This document shows positions 20,632 to 29,721 of a stretch of DNA of 64,000 nucleotides, in pieces. The stretch is from Rhodobacter sp. (GTDB taxonomy: Bacteria; Pseudomonadota; Alphaproteobacteria; Rhodobacterales; Rhodobacteraceae). The notes beneath the pieces were generated by a model, which was not told the origin of the DNA, did not search any database, and saw only the letters and a list, made by a program, of their open reading frames with translations. The translations under genes were made by a program, and so were the position numbers. Every line of letters starts with the position of its first letter. Positions within the stretch are counted from its first letter, which is position 1. Where the stretch lies: the NCBI GenBank assembly GCA_020250175.1, contig JADCEN010000051.1:49320-113319 (forward strand), read 5' to 3'.

Positions 20632-21384
20632 TTACCCTGCCGGGCGGGAAAGCGAAATGCCGCTGTCCGGCGGCCCGAAGGCCGGGGGGGCGGCGGCCAG
20701 ACGCGCCGCGACCAGCGCCGCCAGTTGCGGCATCGCCAGCGCCGTATCTGCGGCATGCCCTGCGGCCCGCTCCAGATCCCGGTCCTGGGCCGAGCGGGCA
20801 AGACTGCCCAGAAATGCTGCCACATAGCGCCTGCTGCGCAGGTCATTGGCCGCACGCAAAAGGTCGGCGGCCCGCAAAAGGTCATCATGCAGCGCGACGC
20901 GATCGGGCTTCAGGGGCAGGGCATCGATGTCTTGCGGCAGCGGCGGGGAGGCCCGCAAGTGGCCCAGCACCGTCGCCTGGAACCTGGCCAGCGACTCGAT
21001 CGGTTTGGGCAGAAACCCTGCCGCCCCCGCCGCCAGGGCTGCCTTCTGCCCGGCGGGATCGCCGCTGGTGCCCAGCACCGCCAGCCCCGGGCAGCGCCGC
21101 CGGGCCAGCCGGCGGATCAGGTCGGCCCCGTTGCCGTCGGGCAGGCCCAGATCGACGATCACGACATCGGGGCTGTAGACCGAAAGGTGCCGGTCGGCCT
21201 GTTCCAGCGATTCGGCGCGGCGCAGCCGCGCGTCCGAGCGCAGGCACAACAGCCGCAACGCCTCGCAGGCAAAGCGGCTGTCTTCGACCGCCAGAATGGT
21301 CAGGCCCCGCAGCGGCTGTACCGGGTGGCCAAGGCGCAGCGGTGCCGGACCATCGGGCAGCGGCGGGGCAAGCGGGTGCGGCAT
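20632..21384 (-). CDS. Stand-alone response-regulator receiver protein
   Basis: 250 residues. The CheY-like receiver domain lies at about residues 28-148 with the acidic pair E34-D35 (AVEDSRF), phospho-acceptor D78 (VIVDLGLPDGNG), T106 (LGTSGD) and K127 (FLPKPIES). The C-terminal about 90 residues are alanine- and arginine-rich helices without a DNA-binding or enzymatic motif, so output is probably through protein contact. AAAGG is positioned eight bases before the ATG. No histidine kinase is adjacent. Confidence 0.82.
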   Translation of the reverse strand: MPHPLAPPLPDGPAPLRLGHPVQPLRGLTILAVEDSRFACEALRLLCLRSDARLRRAESLEQADRHLSVYSPDVVIVDLGLPDGNGADLIRRLARRRCPGLAVLGTSGDPAGQKAALAAGAAGFLPKPIESLARFQATVLGHLRASPPLPQDIDALPLKPDRVALHDDLLRAADLLRAANDLRSRRYVAAFLGSLARSAQDRDLERAAGHAADTALAMPQLAALVAARLAAAPPAFGPPDSGISLSRPAG

Positions 21385-21533
21385 CTGGCAACCTTTCCGG
21401 CGGCGGGGCCGGATCAGGGAAGCATCTCGCAGTTAACGGACCGTGAACTGCGCCCCTGCGACCTGCCGCCCCTTGTCTGGTGCGGTATCCCTGCCCATAA
21501 CCGGTCCGAACGCCCCCGCAGGAGAATGCCCGG

Positions 21534-21938
21534 ATGATCGGACGTCTGAACCATGTTGCCATCGCCGTCCCCGATCTGGCCGCCGCCGCCGCGCAGTACC
21601 GCGACACGCTGGGTGCCAGGGTGGGCGCGCCAAGGGACGAACCCGACCACGGCGTGACCGTGGTGTTCATCGATCTGCCGAACACCAGGATCGAACTTCT
21701 GACCCCGCTTGGCACGGATTCGCCCATCGCGGGGTTCCTTGAAAAATCCCCGGCGGGCGGCATCCACCATGTCTGCTATGAGGTGGAGGATATCCTGGCC
21801 GCCCGCGACCGGCTGAAGGCCGCCGGGGCGCGCGTTCTGGGCTCGGGCGAGCCGAAGATCGGCGCGCATGGCAAGCCGGTGCTGTTCCTGCACCCTAAGG
21901 ACTTCAACGGCTGTCTTGTGGAACTGGAGCAGGCCTGA
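21534..21938 (+). CDS. mce: Methylmalonyl-CoA epimerase
   Basis: A 134-residue vicinal-oxygen-chelate enzyme interconverting (S)- and (R)-methylmalonyl-CoA in propionyl-CoA assimilation. It shows the paired beta-alpha-beta modules with metal ligands in LNHVAIAVPDL (His), GIHHVCYEVEDI (His) and CLVELEQ (Glu), and the HGKPVLFLHPKDFNG signature near the C-terminus. AGGAG precedes the ATG by about 8 bases. The stop overlaps the start of the DUF1467 gene, an arrangement common in Rhodobacterales. Confidence 0.95.
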   Translation: MIGRLNHVAIAVPDLAAAAAQYRDTLGARVGAPRDEPDHGVTVVFIDLPNTRIELLTPLGTDSPIAGFLEKSPAGGIHHVCYEVEDILAARDRLKAAGARVLGSGEPKIGAHGKPVLFLHPKDFNGCLVELEQA

Positions 21939-22234
21939 TGTCGATCACCGCCGCCGCCGTCGTCTTTGCCGTGACCTGGTTCATGGTGTTCTTCATCGTG
22001 CTGCCGATCCGCTTCGTGTCGCAGGCGGAAACGGGATCGGTGGTGCCCGGCACCCCCGCCGGGGCACCGGCGCAGGAAAACGTCCGGCGCAAGGCAAGGA
22101 TCACCACATGGATTGCGCTGCCGCTGGCAGCGGCGATCTGCGGGATCATCCTGTCGGGCTGGATCAGCGTGCGCGATTTCGACTTCAACGGGGTGATGGG
22201 CCCTGCGCCTGCAGCCGATGGAACAGATGGGTAA
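21938..22234 (+). CDS. DUF1467 small membrane protein
   Basis: 98 residues with two transmembrane helices (about residues 6-28, VVFAVTWFMVFFIVLPIRFV; and about 55-75, ITTWIALPLAAAICGIILSG). It matches the alphaproteobacterial DUF1467 family by its FVSQAETGSVVPGTPAGAP loop. Function is unknown. It is translationally coupled to mce (one-base overlap). Its 3' end overlaps the convergent EI24-like gene by about 50 bp. Confidence 0.85.
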   Translation: MSITAAAVVFAVTWFMVFFIVLPIRFVSQAETGSVVPGTPAGAPAQENVRRKARITTWIALPLAAAICGIILSGWISVRDFDFNGVMGPAPAADGTDG

Positions 22235-22889
22235 AGGTTGCAGCCCCCAGCACCGGGATCAGCAGATTGACCAGCGGCACTGACAGCGGTGCCGCCATCA
22301 GCGTGCCCGCCAGCCAGATCTCGCCGGCGTGGCGGCGGCGCAGCGCCTGGGCACCCGCGCGGCCCACCCGGCGCATCGCCACCATGGTGAAATACTCGCG
22401 CCCCAGAAGATAGCCGTTCACCGCCCAGAAGACGACCGGGGCCAGCGGCCCGGCAAAGGGATAAACCGCCAGCGCCAGCAGGTTGGCCAGCACCAGCACG
22501 CCAAGAAACACCGTGGACTCCAGCACCAGCGTCAGGAAGGGTATCGGGGTCGGGGCGGGCAGGGCCGGGTAATGGCGGTCTTCCACCGCCTCGGCCACAT
22601 CTTCCAGAAAGAAGCCCGTAAAGGCCGAAGCCACCGGCACCATGAGGAACACCGAGGCCAGCAGAATCACCGGGACAGCCCCCAGGGACAGCGCCGTATC
22701 AAGGCCTCCGACCGGCCCGATCCAGGGCAGGATCACCTGATCCGGCACGAAGGCGCGGATCGCATTCAGCACCAGCACATAGACCGCAACCAGCAGCGCC
22801 ACCGTCAGGCCGATCCCGCGCCAGAGCACGCCGCGAAAGCGCGGATCGCCCAACTGCCCCAAAGCGCGAAAGAAATCCCCCAGCATCAT
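22185..22889 (-). CDS. EI24/CysZ-like membrane protein
   Basis: 234 residues with about four to five hydrophobic helices, starting MMLGDFFRALGQLGDPRFRG. The SAFTGFFLEDVAEAVEDRHYP segment followed by long helices is typical of the EI24 domain family (CysZ-like sulfate permeases and relatives of unknown role). The start at 22889 overlaps the nitroreductase stop by ATGA, so the two are coupled. The substrate cannot be assigned; a sulfate role is only a possibility. Confidence 0.8.
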   Translation of the reverse strand: MMLGDFFRALGQLGDPRFRGVLWRGIGLTVALLVAVYVLVLNAIRAFVPDQVILPWIGPVGGLDTALSLGAVPVILLASVFLMVPVASAFTGFFLEDVAEAVEDRHYPALPAPTPIPFLTLVLESTVFLGVLVLANLLALAVYPFAGPLAPVVFWAVNGYLLGREYFTMVAMRRVGRAGAQALRRRHAGEIWLAGTLMAAPLSVPLVNLLIPVLGAATFTHLFHRLQAQGPSPR

Positions 22890-23464
22890 GCCACCATCCA
22901 GGACGTGATCCGGCTCAGGTCCGGGCGCGGGCGGTCGGGCGGGGTGGCGGGGGCGGTGCCGATATGCACGATGCCCGCCACAAACTCCGCCGGTCCCGGC
23001 CCCAGCCCCTCGGTCACAAAGGCGCGGTCCTGCGACGGCCAGCCCGTCAACCAGTTCGCCCCCCATCCCGCCGCCGTCGCCGCAGCGAGCAGCCCAAGGC
23101 ACACCGCCCCGGCCGACAGGGTCTGTTCGATGTCGGGGATATTGTCCGAGGGCTTCGGGCTGGCCACCACCACCACGGCCAGCAGCCCTGCATCGAACTG
23201 CGTGCGCCCCTTGCCGGTCTTTTCCGCGTCATGGCCCAGCTCTGCCGCGCGCCGTGCCGCCAGCGCAGCAAGGCGCGGCATTGCCGCCCGCTCCAGCACG
23301 ATGAAGCGCCACGGCTCCAGCTTGCCATGGTCCGGCACCCGCGCCGCCGCCGTCAGCAAGGGCAGAAGCTGCGCGCGCGTCGGCACCGGCAGGGTAAAGG
23401 TCTTGGCAGGGCATGACTGGCGCTGCAGCAGAAATTCCAGCGCAGCCGGGTTCGGCACGGGCAT
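22886..23464 (-). CDS. Nitroreductase-family FMN oxidoreductase
   Basis: 192 residues of the nitroreductase fold, YdjA-like subgroup by size and motifs: RVPDHGKLEPWRFIVL (FMN phosphate contact), AVCLGLLAAATAAGWGANWLTGW and a C-terminal PPDRPRPDL arginine segment. It probably uses FMN and NAD(P)H to reduce nitro or enone compounds; the physiological substrate is unknown. The start at 23464 follows AAAGGA by about 7 bases. It forms a coupled pair with the downstream membrane protein. Confidence 0.85.
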   Translation of the reverse strand: MPVPNPAALEFLLQRQSCPAKTFTLPVPTRAQLLPLLTAAARVPDHGKLEPWRFIVLERAAMPRLAALAARRAAELGHDAEKTGKGRTQFDAGLLAVVVVASPKPSDNIPDIEQTLSAGAVCLGLLAAATAAGWGANWLTGWPSQDRAFVTEGLGPGPAEFVAGIVHIGTAPATPPDRPRPDLSRITSWMVA

Positions 23465-23557
23465 CGGGCTGTCCTTTGATTGCACGGGCGCGTTTGCGCG
23501 CCGCGCGCTGTGGTCAGGCGCAACATCGGTGGACGCAGCGGTGGTTGCAAGGGGCGG

Positions 23558-24658
23558 TCAGGCCAAAGCCCGCACCAGATCCTCGATCCAGGTCTCGACA
23601 AAGGCGTCAAACCGCGCGCCGGGCTGGCGGATGGTCAGCGCCCCGGCCATGGGATCGGGCGCGGTGGCGCGGCTGCCCGACAGTTCTTCCAGAACGGCAT
23701 GGCCGCAGAAGGGCACGTAGACCTCGGAATATCCCCCCTCATGCACCAGCGCCAGCCGTCCGCCGCACAAGGCGTCTGCCGCCTGCATCACGGCGCGCGT
23801 CATCAGGCGGAAGGTCTCGGCCGTGGCCATGGTGCGCGACAAGGGATCGACCGCCGAGGCATCGAACCCGCAGGCGACGATGATCGCATCGGGGCGGAAG
23901 CGGTGCAGCGCGGGGATCACCAGCCGGTCCATCGCGCGCAGGAATCCCTTGTGGCCAATGCCCGGCGGCAGGGGGATGTTGATGTTGGTGCCAAAGGCGG
24001 CCCCGCAGCCGCGCACCCCGACCCCGCCGGTATCCAGCGGATAGTCATGTTCCTGATGCATCGAAATGGTCAGCACCTCGGGGCGGTCCAGAAAGATTGC
24101 CTCGGTGCCATTGCCGTGATGCACGTCCCAGTCAACCACCGCGATGCGCCCCGCCAACCCTGCCGCCAGCGCCGCCTCGATGGCGATGGCGATGTTGTTG
24201 AGCAGGCAGAACCCGTTCGGCCAGTCCGGCAGGCAGTGGTGCCCCGGCGGGCGCGACAGGGCATAGGCATTGCGTGCCCGCCCCTCCAGCACTTCGAACA
24301 GCGCGGCCTTTGCCAGGCCTGCGGACAGGGCGGCAATCTCGAACCCGCCACGCCCGAAGGGCACGCACAGGCCCAGTTCGCCACCTTGCGCATCGGACAT
24401 CGCCTTGAAGGCGGTCAGATAGGCCTCGGGGTGGACGCGGCGCAGATCATCCCATCCGGCGGGGTCGGCCGAGTACGGGGCCAGATCGCGCATCAGGCCG
24501 GTCACCTCGACAAGGTTCTTCAGCCGCCGCTTGGTTTCGGGGTTTTCGGGCAACCCCCCCGCCAGGGGTTGCACCAGCCCGCCCACGGGCAGCAGAAAGG
24601 CATAATTGCCACCGCCGTGCCAGAAACACCGCTCGTCCGAAAAGAATGCCGTGACCAT
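23558..24658 (-). CDS. Histone-deacetylase-like amidohydrolase
   Basis: 366 residues of the arginase/deacetylase superfamily, class II HDAC-like. Catalytic and zinc-binding segments are RPPGHHCLPDWPNGFCLLNN (tandem His), VDWDVHHGNGTEAIF (Asp, His) and ACGFDASAVDPLSR (Asp). Bacterial relatives deacetylate acetylpolyamines or acyl-lysines. The start at 24658 follows a GGGGGTG element by four bases; a frame extension to 24754 has no support. A C-terminal FVETWIEDLVRAL helix closes the fold. No polyamine gene lies nearby. Confidence 0.88.
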   Translation of the reverse strand: MVTAFFSDERCFWHGGGNYAFLLPVGGLVQPLAGGLPENPETKRRLKNLVEVTGLMRDLAPYSADPAGWDDLRRVHPEAYLTAFKAMSDAQGGELGLCVPFGRGGFEIAALSAGLAKAALFEVLEGRARNAYALSRPPGHHCLPDWPNGFCLLNNIAIAIEAALAAGLAGRIAVVDWDVHHGNGTEAIFLDRPEVLTISMHQEHDYPLDTGGVGVRGCGAAFGTNINIPLPPGIGHKGFLRAMDRLVIPALHRFRPDAIIVACGFDASAVDPLSRTMATAETFRLMTRAVMQAADALCGGRLALVHEGGYSEVYVPFCGHAVLEELSGSRATAPDPMAGALTIRQPGARFDAFVETWIEDLVRALA

Positions 24659-25059
24659 CCGCACCCCCCTGATTGCCCTGAACTTACGGGCAGCCGGCCC
24701 TGATTGACCAGAGAAAAGCCGACATGCCCGAAGCATCCCCGGTCCGCTCCGCACCTTGGTGCCGGGGGGGGTGGGGCACGCGGGCGTTCACAGGGGCTTG
24801 GATTGGTTCACCAAGGCAGGACACGGTCCTGTGATCCCGCATTCCCCAAGTGATCTGCCGATTTCGCTGCCCTGACAGTAGTATTCTCGATACGGATCAT
24901 GGTGTTGATGAATTCAGGGCGGGTTTGGCGGATCACCCGGGGGTGCGGGTTTGGATCGGGGGGGCGGGTTTGCTTTGACCGCCGGGTGCGGCTGGAACTT
25001 CGGCGGGCGCAGGCCAGTTCAGACGGTGGTCTGCCGGTGATGCGCAAGCGATGACACCC
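24659..25059. other. Unassigned intergenic DNA before IS relics
   Basis: About 400 bp without a recognisable gene. It is less GC-rich around 24860-24920. It may include the deacetylase promoter on the left and decayed insertion-sequence DNA on the right. Confidence 0.4.
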
Positions 25060-25766
25060 TTGGGCTGTGCGATCTGGCGTCGGCTGCACTTCGAAAGACG
25101 GGTTGCGGCAAGAACGCGGCCACCGTCCTGACGGGCTGTTCCGGCAAACCGTTTTCGGACGGCTGGCCGGACACGGGGATGTCAACGGTGCCGCCTGCCT
25201 TGCCCTCGACCAGGTCATGCGCCAGGTGGTCGGCGGCAGGGCTATCGATGCCCAAGCTGCCCCGGCCCCGCAGATGGGCGGTTCGAGACCGGGACACTGG
25301 CCTTGGCCGGGAACCGGGACGCGCTGGCCGATCCGAGCCGCGGGTGGACCGACCGGTTCCATGACCGTAACGGGCTGACGGACATCACGCTGGACATGGA
25401 CAGCTCAGTCAGCCCGACTGATGGTGACCAGAAGGGCGCAGCCTGAAAGGGGCACTTCGACTGCACATGCTACCATCCGCTGTTCCCGTTCAACCGGTTT
25501 GGCATGCCGGGGCGCTGTGCCCCGCGCAACAGCAACGTCCCCAGCGCCGACACCTGGCGGGATGTGCCCGACCCGGTGATCGCCCGCTGCGCCGGCCGCA
25601 ACCCCGGAGGCCGGGTCTTTCAGTCCGGTGCCGTCTGCGCGATCCCCGCGATCTGCGGGCGGCTGGAAGTGGCAGGCTGTTTCCATGCCATCCGGCTTCC
25701 CGCAAACACGGTGCTCAAGGAAAAGATCGCGCATCGGCTGACGCGGCCCGTGGGGCAGCCCTGACA
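25060..25766 (+). pseudogene. IS1380-family transposase remnant
   Basis: Three conserved transposase blocks are found in order on the plus strand but not in one frame. FRQTVFGRLAGHGDVNGA at about 25140 is in one frame. Then DITLDMDSSVSPTDGDQKGA at about 25381 lies in another, with an in-frame TGA after it and CTCYHPLFPFNRFG beyond. IRLPANTVLKEKIAHRLTRP follows near the end. The DMDSSVSPT block is the DDE-associated signature of IS1380 elements. A frameshift near 25275 and the stop at about 25444 show it is dead. The N-terminal third is missing or too decayed to see. Confidence 0.8.
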
Positions 25767-25816
25767 GACCGGGGTCAAAGCTTCCAAGGCTGCGATTCAA
25801 AACTGGTTCATCGTTT

Positions 25817-26641
25817 TCATATCTTTGCCAGGCAGCGAGTGCCGCGTCGGATGTGGGCGATGGGCACCCAGGCTTCGGCGCTGGCAATGGATTTCTTCCA
25901 ATCCTTCGACAGGCGTCGGCATCGCCCGCGCCAGGCGAGAGTGCGCTCCCCGAGCCGACGGCGGGGGAGAGCTTCGAAGCCTTCGGCAGAGTCCGGGCGC
26001 TTGACGATCTGGAGGGTAAAGCGTCCGATCTGTTTGAGCGCCTCCCCGAGCTTGGTCCCGGCATAGCCGCCGTCGGCAAAGACGTGGCGCAGCATGGGGT
26101 ATCGCTTTGCGATGGCATCCAACACATTCGGCGCGCCGTCGCGCTCCTGAATAGCGGCGCTGTGGACGCCGAGACCCACCGGCACCCCCACCCTGTCGGT
26201 CACGATGTGACGCTTGCCTGCCTTGATCCGCTTGCCCGCGTCATACCCGCAAACCCTTCCAATTGCAGATGTTTTCACGCTTTGGCTGTGGACGATCCCC
26301 GCCCTGGGCCGGGCTGTGCGGCCCGGGGAGAGGCGCGCGATCCCGACCAGCCTGCGGTTCAGATCCTCCAGCAGACCGTCATTGCGCCAGGCGCAGAAAC
26401 AGCCCTGCACGGTGGAAACCGGCGGGAAGTCTTTGGGCAACATCCGTCACTGACAGCCGGTCGTGGCGATGCAGAGAATGGCATCGACGACATCGCGAAT
26501 GCCAGTTGTGCGGGGCCTGCCGGTTGTCTTGCGCGCAGGGCGCAAAGGCGCGATCACCGCCCATTCTGCATCGGTCAAATCACTTGCCTACCTGCCGCCT
26601 GCCCGGTCATGCTGGCAACGCGTGAGTTCGGTCCGGGCCAT
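25817..26641 (-). pseudogene. IS5-family (IS427-like) transposase, inactivated
   Basis: Minus-strand blocks match an IS5/IS427-type DDE transposase: DLTDAEWAVIAPLRPARKTT, RMLPKDFPPVSTVQGCFCAW, VDSQSVKTS-like VHSQSVKTSAIG, ADGGYAGTKLGEALKQIG and IVKRPDSAEGFEALPRR. The expected TGG codon in TGCQWRM is TGA (near 26445), and another stop (TAG) precedes DLTDAEW, so the gene is split. DAGKRIKAGKRHIVTD shows the usual catalytic neighbourhood. No terminal inverted repeats are obvious. The element lies back to back with the IS1380 relic, so this interval is a decayed insertion hot spot. Confidence 0.82.
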
Positions 26642-26734
26642 AGGGTTCTCCGTTCAGTTTCGCGACCGGACAGAATCATAACCTGCTGAACGCACTCCAT
26701 TCGTTTCAGATCAGCCTCTTGAGCTGCGTGCCGC

Positions 26735-27541
26735 ATGACCCCGCCATCCCCCGCCTTCCTGAAAACCGTGATTGATCGGCTGCCCGCGCTGAAGGGCCAG
26801 CCGTGGCTGCCCTTGCCGGGCGGGCGCACCAACCGGCTTTGGCACGTTGGCCAGGCGGTGATCAAGGCCTATGACCCTGCCGCCGCCTCGCCGCTGTTTC
26901 CCAACACTCCGGCGGCAGAGGCGCGGGCGCTTGCGCTTTTGGGTCCGCTTGGCCTTGCCCCCGGCTTGATCGCTGCGGGTGACGGCTGGCTGGCCTATGC
27001 CCATATTGCCGGGCAGGTCTGGCAGGCGGACCCCGCCCCGGTTGCCCGGATGCTTGCCCGCCTGCATCAGCAGCGTCCCCCGGGCTTTCGCCCGGTCGCG
27101 TCAGGCAGTGCTGCCCTGCTTGCGCAGGCGCAGGCCATTGCCGCCGCCTGCCGCACCCGCCTGCCGCCCGCACCGCAGGACCCAGGCGTTCCGCCGGTGC
27201 CAAGACCCTGCCTCATTCACGCAGATGCGGTTGCAGGAAACCTGATCGACGGCCCCGGCGGTGTCACGCTGATCGACTGGCAATGCCCCGCAACCGGCGA
27301 CCCGACGGAAGACCTTGCCACCTTCCTGTCACCCGCCATGCAATGGCTGTACCGCGGCAGCGTGCTGACTGCGCAGGAAACCGACGCCTTCCTTGCGGCC
27401 TATCCCGATCCGGCCGTCACGGCCCGCTATCTGCGCCTGCGCCCGCTGTACCGCTGGCGCATGGCCGCGCATTGCCTTTGGAAGGCGGACCGCGGCGCGA
27501 CGGATTACGCGCAGGCCGCCGCCGCCGAACTGGCCCCGTGA
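26735..27541 (+). CDS. APH-family small-molecule phosphotransferase
   Basis: 268 residues with a protein-kinase-like APH/choline kinase fold. The catalytic loop is CLIHADAVAGNLIDG (HxDxxxxN with Asp base and Asn) and the metal-binding motif is VTLIDWQCPATGDPTEDLAT. The N-lobe is short (LPGGRTNRLWHVGQAVIKAY, with the ATP-binding Lys). This arrangement resembles thiamine-kinase or choline-kinase-like proteins; the substrate is not determinable. The start is at 26735 with only a weak ribosome-binding site. It follows the IS5 relic by about 90 bp. Confidence 0.75.
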   Translation: MTPPSPAFLKTVIDRLPALKGQPWLPLPGGRTNRLWHVGQAVIKAYDPAAASPLFPNTPAAEARALALLGPLGLAPGLIAAGDGWLAYAHIAGQVWQADPAPVARMLARLHQQRPPGFRPVASGSAALLAQAQAIAAACRTRLPPAPQDPGVPPVPRPCLIHADAVAGNLIDGPGGVTLIDWQCPATGDPTEDLATFLSPAMQWLYRGSVLTAQETDAFLAAYPDPAVTARYLRLRPLYRWRMAAHCLWKADRGATDYAQAAAAELAP

Positions 27542-27589
27542 CAGGGTGCTGAAAACGCGTGTCCCTCGCCTGCCGGGCGGGAGACTCCT

Positions 27590-28060
27590 GCCGATCCGGG
27601 GAAAAGCGGTTGCCTTTGCGGGTGGGGCGCCGGCCTGGAGCTTTGGCCCCCGGCGGGCCAAGGGGCAGCATGGCGCTGTGGCAAAGGCGATGGCCCCTGC
27701 CAGAGAGACCGGGCATCGCGGATTGCACAGGACCGTCCCTCGGGGCGGGAAGAGGAAACGCACTGCGTTTCCCCGCCCGTGCGGGACGGCGCCCTGTAGA
27801 TCGGCAGGTCCAAGCGCAACAGAGGCCAGCGCCCGACCCGGCGGGCGAGAAGCGCCCGCCGGGGGCGGGTCGGGCGCTGGCCGGGGGCTTTGGGCCCCCG
27901 GCTGGCCTGATGCCAGCGTAGCGTTGTGGCAGGGGCGATGGCCCCTGCCATTGAAGCGGTGACAGTGCTATTCTCAGGGCTGTATCAGGAAACGCACCGC
28001 GTTTCCCCGCCCGCGCGGGACGCCCCACACATGATCCGCGCAATCCCCAGCCGCCAAAAG
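27590..28060. repeat. Mosaic palindromic intergenic repeat, locus C
   Basis: Modules identical in kind to loci A and B: GGAAACGCACTGCGTTTCC at 27754-27772 and GGAAACGCACCGCGTTTCC at 27988-28006, the 22-base GGCAGGGGC/GCCCCTGCC dyad at 27928-27949, GCGGGCGAGAAGCGCCCGC near 27841, and a GGGGGCTTTGGGCCCCC type hairpin near 27883. The left edge, just after the phosphotransferase stop, carries CAGGGTGCTGAAAA, which also forms the left end of the MITE at 4061. No gene is supported. Confidence 0.75.
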
Positions 28061-28194
28061 GCAAACGCCCGCCGGAGCGGGCACACGCAGGGCAGGGGCG
28101 TTGGCCCCGGCCGGAATGCGCAGGGCGCGCAGGCGGAATAGCTTCCCGCTTTCCGTTCATGCCACCCCTGCGGCCGGCACTTTTCGGCAGCCTT

Positions 28195-29721
28195 CTAAAG
28201 GAGGGCCCCGATCCACAGACCCGCAGCCAGAAGCCCGGCTCCCGCCAGCATCCAGACCACCGGGTTCCGGTCACGCGCAACGATGGGCCGCGCCGGTTCT
28301 GCCTGGCGGATCAACTGCGCCTCGGCCAGGCGGGGCAGCTTCGGACCAAAGCGCGACAGCACCCGCAGGGTCCGGCCAAGATCGCGCAGGATCGCCTTCG
28401 GCCCCACATTGGCGGCGATATAGCCTTCGACGATCGGCTTTGCGACCTGCCAGATGTTGATATGCGGGTCGAGGCTGCGCGCAACACCTTCCACCACGAC
28501 CATGGTGCGCTGCAAAAGGATCAGTTCGGTGCGCGTTTCCATACCGAAGCGTTCGGTCACTTCGAACAGATAGGCCAGCAGGCGCGCCATCGAAATCCGG
28601 CTGGCATCCATGCCGAAGATCGGCTCGCCCACCGCCCGCAGCGCGCGGGCGAATTCATCGATGTCGCGGTCGGCAGGCACATAGCCGGCCTCAAAGTGCA
28701 CTTCCGCCACACGGCGGTAATCCTTGCGGATGAAGCCGAACAGAATCTCGGCATAGACGCGGCGGGTGTATTCATCGATCCGGCCCATGATGCCGAAGTC
28801 ATAGGCGATGATGTCGCCATTCGCCGCCACCTTGAGGTTGCCCTGATGCATGTCGGCATGGAAATAGCCGTCGCGCAGCGCATGGTTCAGGAACAGGTGC
28901 AACACCCGGGCACCCAGAACCCGGCGATCATGGCCCGCAGCGTCAATGGCGGCATTGTCGGCCATCGACACGCCTTCGGCCCATCCCAGCGTCATCACGG
29001 AGCGGCCCGACAGGTACCAGACCGGCCTTGGCACCTGAAACCCTTCGTCCTCTGCCGTATTCGCGGCAAATTCCGACGCGGCAGCGCTTTCCAGCCGCAG
29101 GTCAAGCTCGCCCAGCACCACGCCCTCGAAATGCGCGATCACATCCATCGGGCGCAGCCGGCGAGAGGCCGGCGACAAAAGCTCGATCATCCGGGCCGCC
29201 AGATAAAAGGCGTCGATATCGGTGCGGAAGGCCCGCTCGATGTTCGGGCGCAGCACCTTTACCGCCACATCCTCGCCGGTATCGGCCAGTTTTGCCCGGT
29301 GAACCTGCGCGATCGAGGCGGCGGCGACCGGTTCGGAGAATTCGCAGAAGGCCTGATCCACGGCCAGGCCCAGCTCCGCCTCGATCATCCGCTTGGCGAT
29401 GGCGTTCGGAAAGGGGGGCAGCTTGTCCTGCAGGTATTTCAGCTGCTCTGCCAGCTCGTCACCCACCACATCGGGCCGGGTCGACAGGATCTGCCCGAAT
29501 TTGATATAGGCGGGTCCCAGCGCCGTCAGCGCCCGTGTGGCCGGCGGCAGGGCCGGGTCCCCTTTCAGGCCCAGCCATTTGAACGGCCAGCCCAGAATCC
29601 GTGCCACCAGACGCAGGCGCGGCGGGGCGCTGAACGCCTCCAGCACCACGTTCATCGCACCGGTCCGTTCCAGTGTGGCACCGGTGCGGACCAGCCGCCA
29701 GATGTTGTGGGGGCCGCGCAC
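28195..29721 (-). CDS. ubiB: UbiB protein kinase-like ubiquinone biosynthesis factor
   Basis: 508 residues, an ABC1/ADCK-type atypical kinase required for aerobic ubiquinone synthesis, membrane-anchored. Visible are the KxGQ motif in AYIKFGQILSTRPDVV, the Ala-rich nucleotide loop AAASIAQVHRA, the catalytic loop HADMHQGNLKV, the metal motif IAYDFGIMGRID, and one or two C-terminal transmembrane segments (VVWMLAGAGLLAAGLWIGAL). The start at 29721 is a GTG immediately after the ubiE stop, with GGAAG in the ubiE tail as ribosome-binding site. It is the second gene of the ubiE-ubiB operon. Confidence 0.94.
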   Translation of the reverse strand: MRGPHNIWRLVRTGATLERTGAMNVVLEAFSAPPRLRLVARILGWPFKWLGLKGDPALPPATRALTALGPAYIKFGQILSTRPDVVGDELAEQLKYLQDKLPPFPNAIAKRMIEAELGLAVDQAFCEFSEPVAAASIAQVHRAKLADTGEDVAVKVLRPNIERAFRTDIDAFYLAARMIELLSPASRRLRPMDVIAHFEGVVLGELDLRLESAAASEFAANTAEDEGFQVPRPVWYLSGRSVMTLGWAEGVSMADNAAIDAAGHDRRVLGARVLHLFLNHALRDGYFHADMHQGNLKVAANGDIIAYDFGIMGRIDEYTRRVYAEILFGFIRKDYRRVAEVHFEAGYVPADRDIDEFARALRAVGEPIFGMDASRISMARLLAYLFEVTERFGMETRTELILLQRTMVVVEGVARSLDPHINIWQVAKPIVEGYIAANVGPKAILRDLGRTLRVLSRFGPKLPRLAEAQLIRQAEPARPIVARDRNPVVWMLAGAGLLAAGLWIGALL

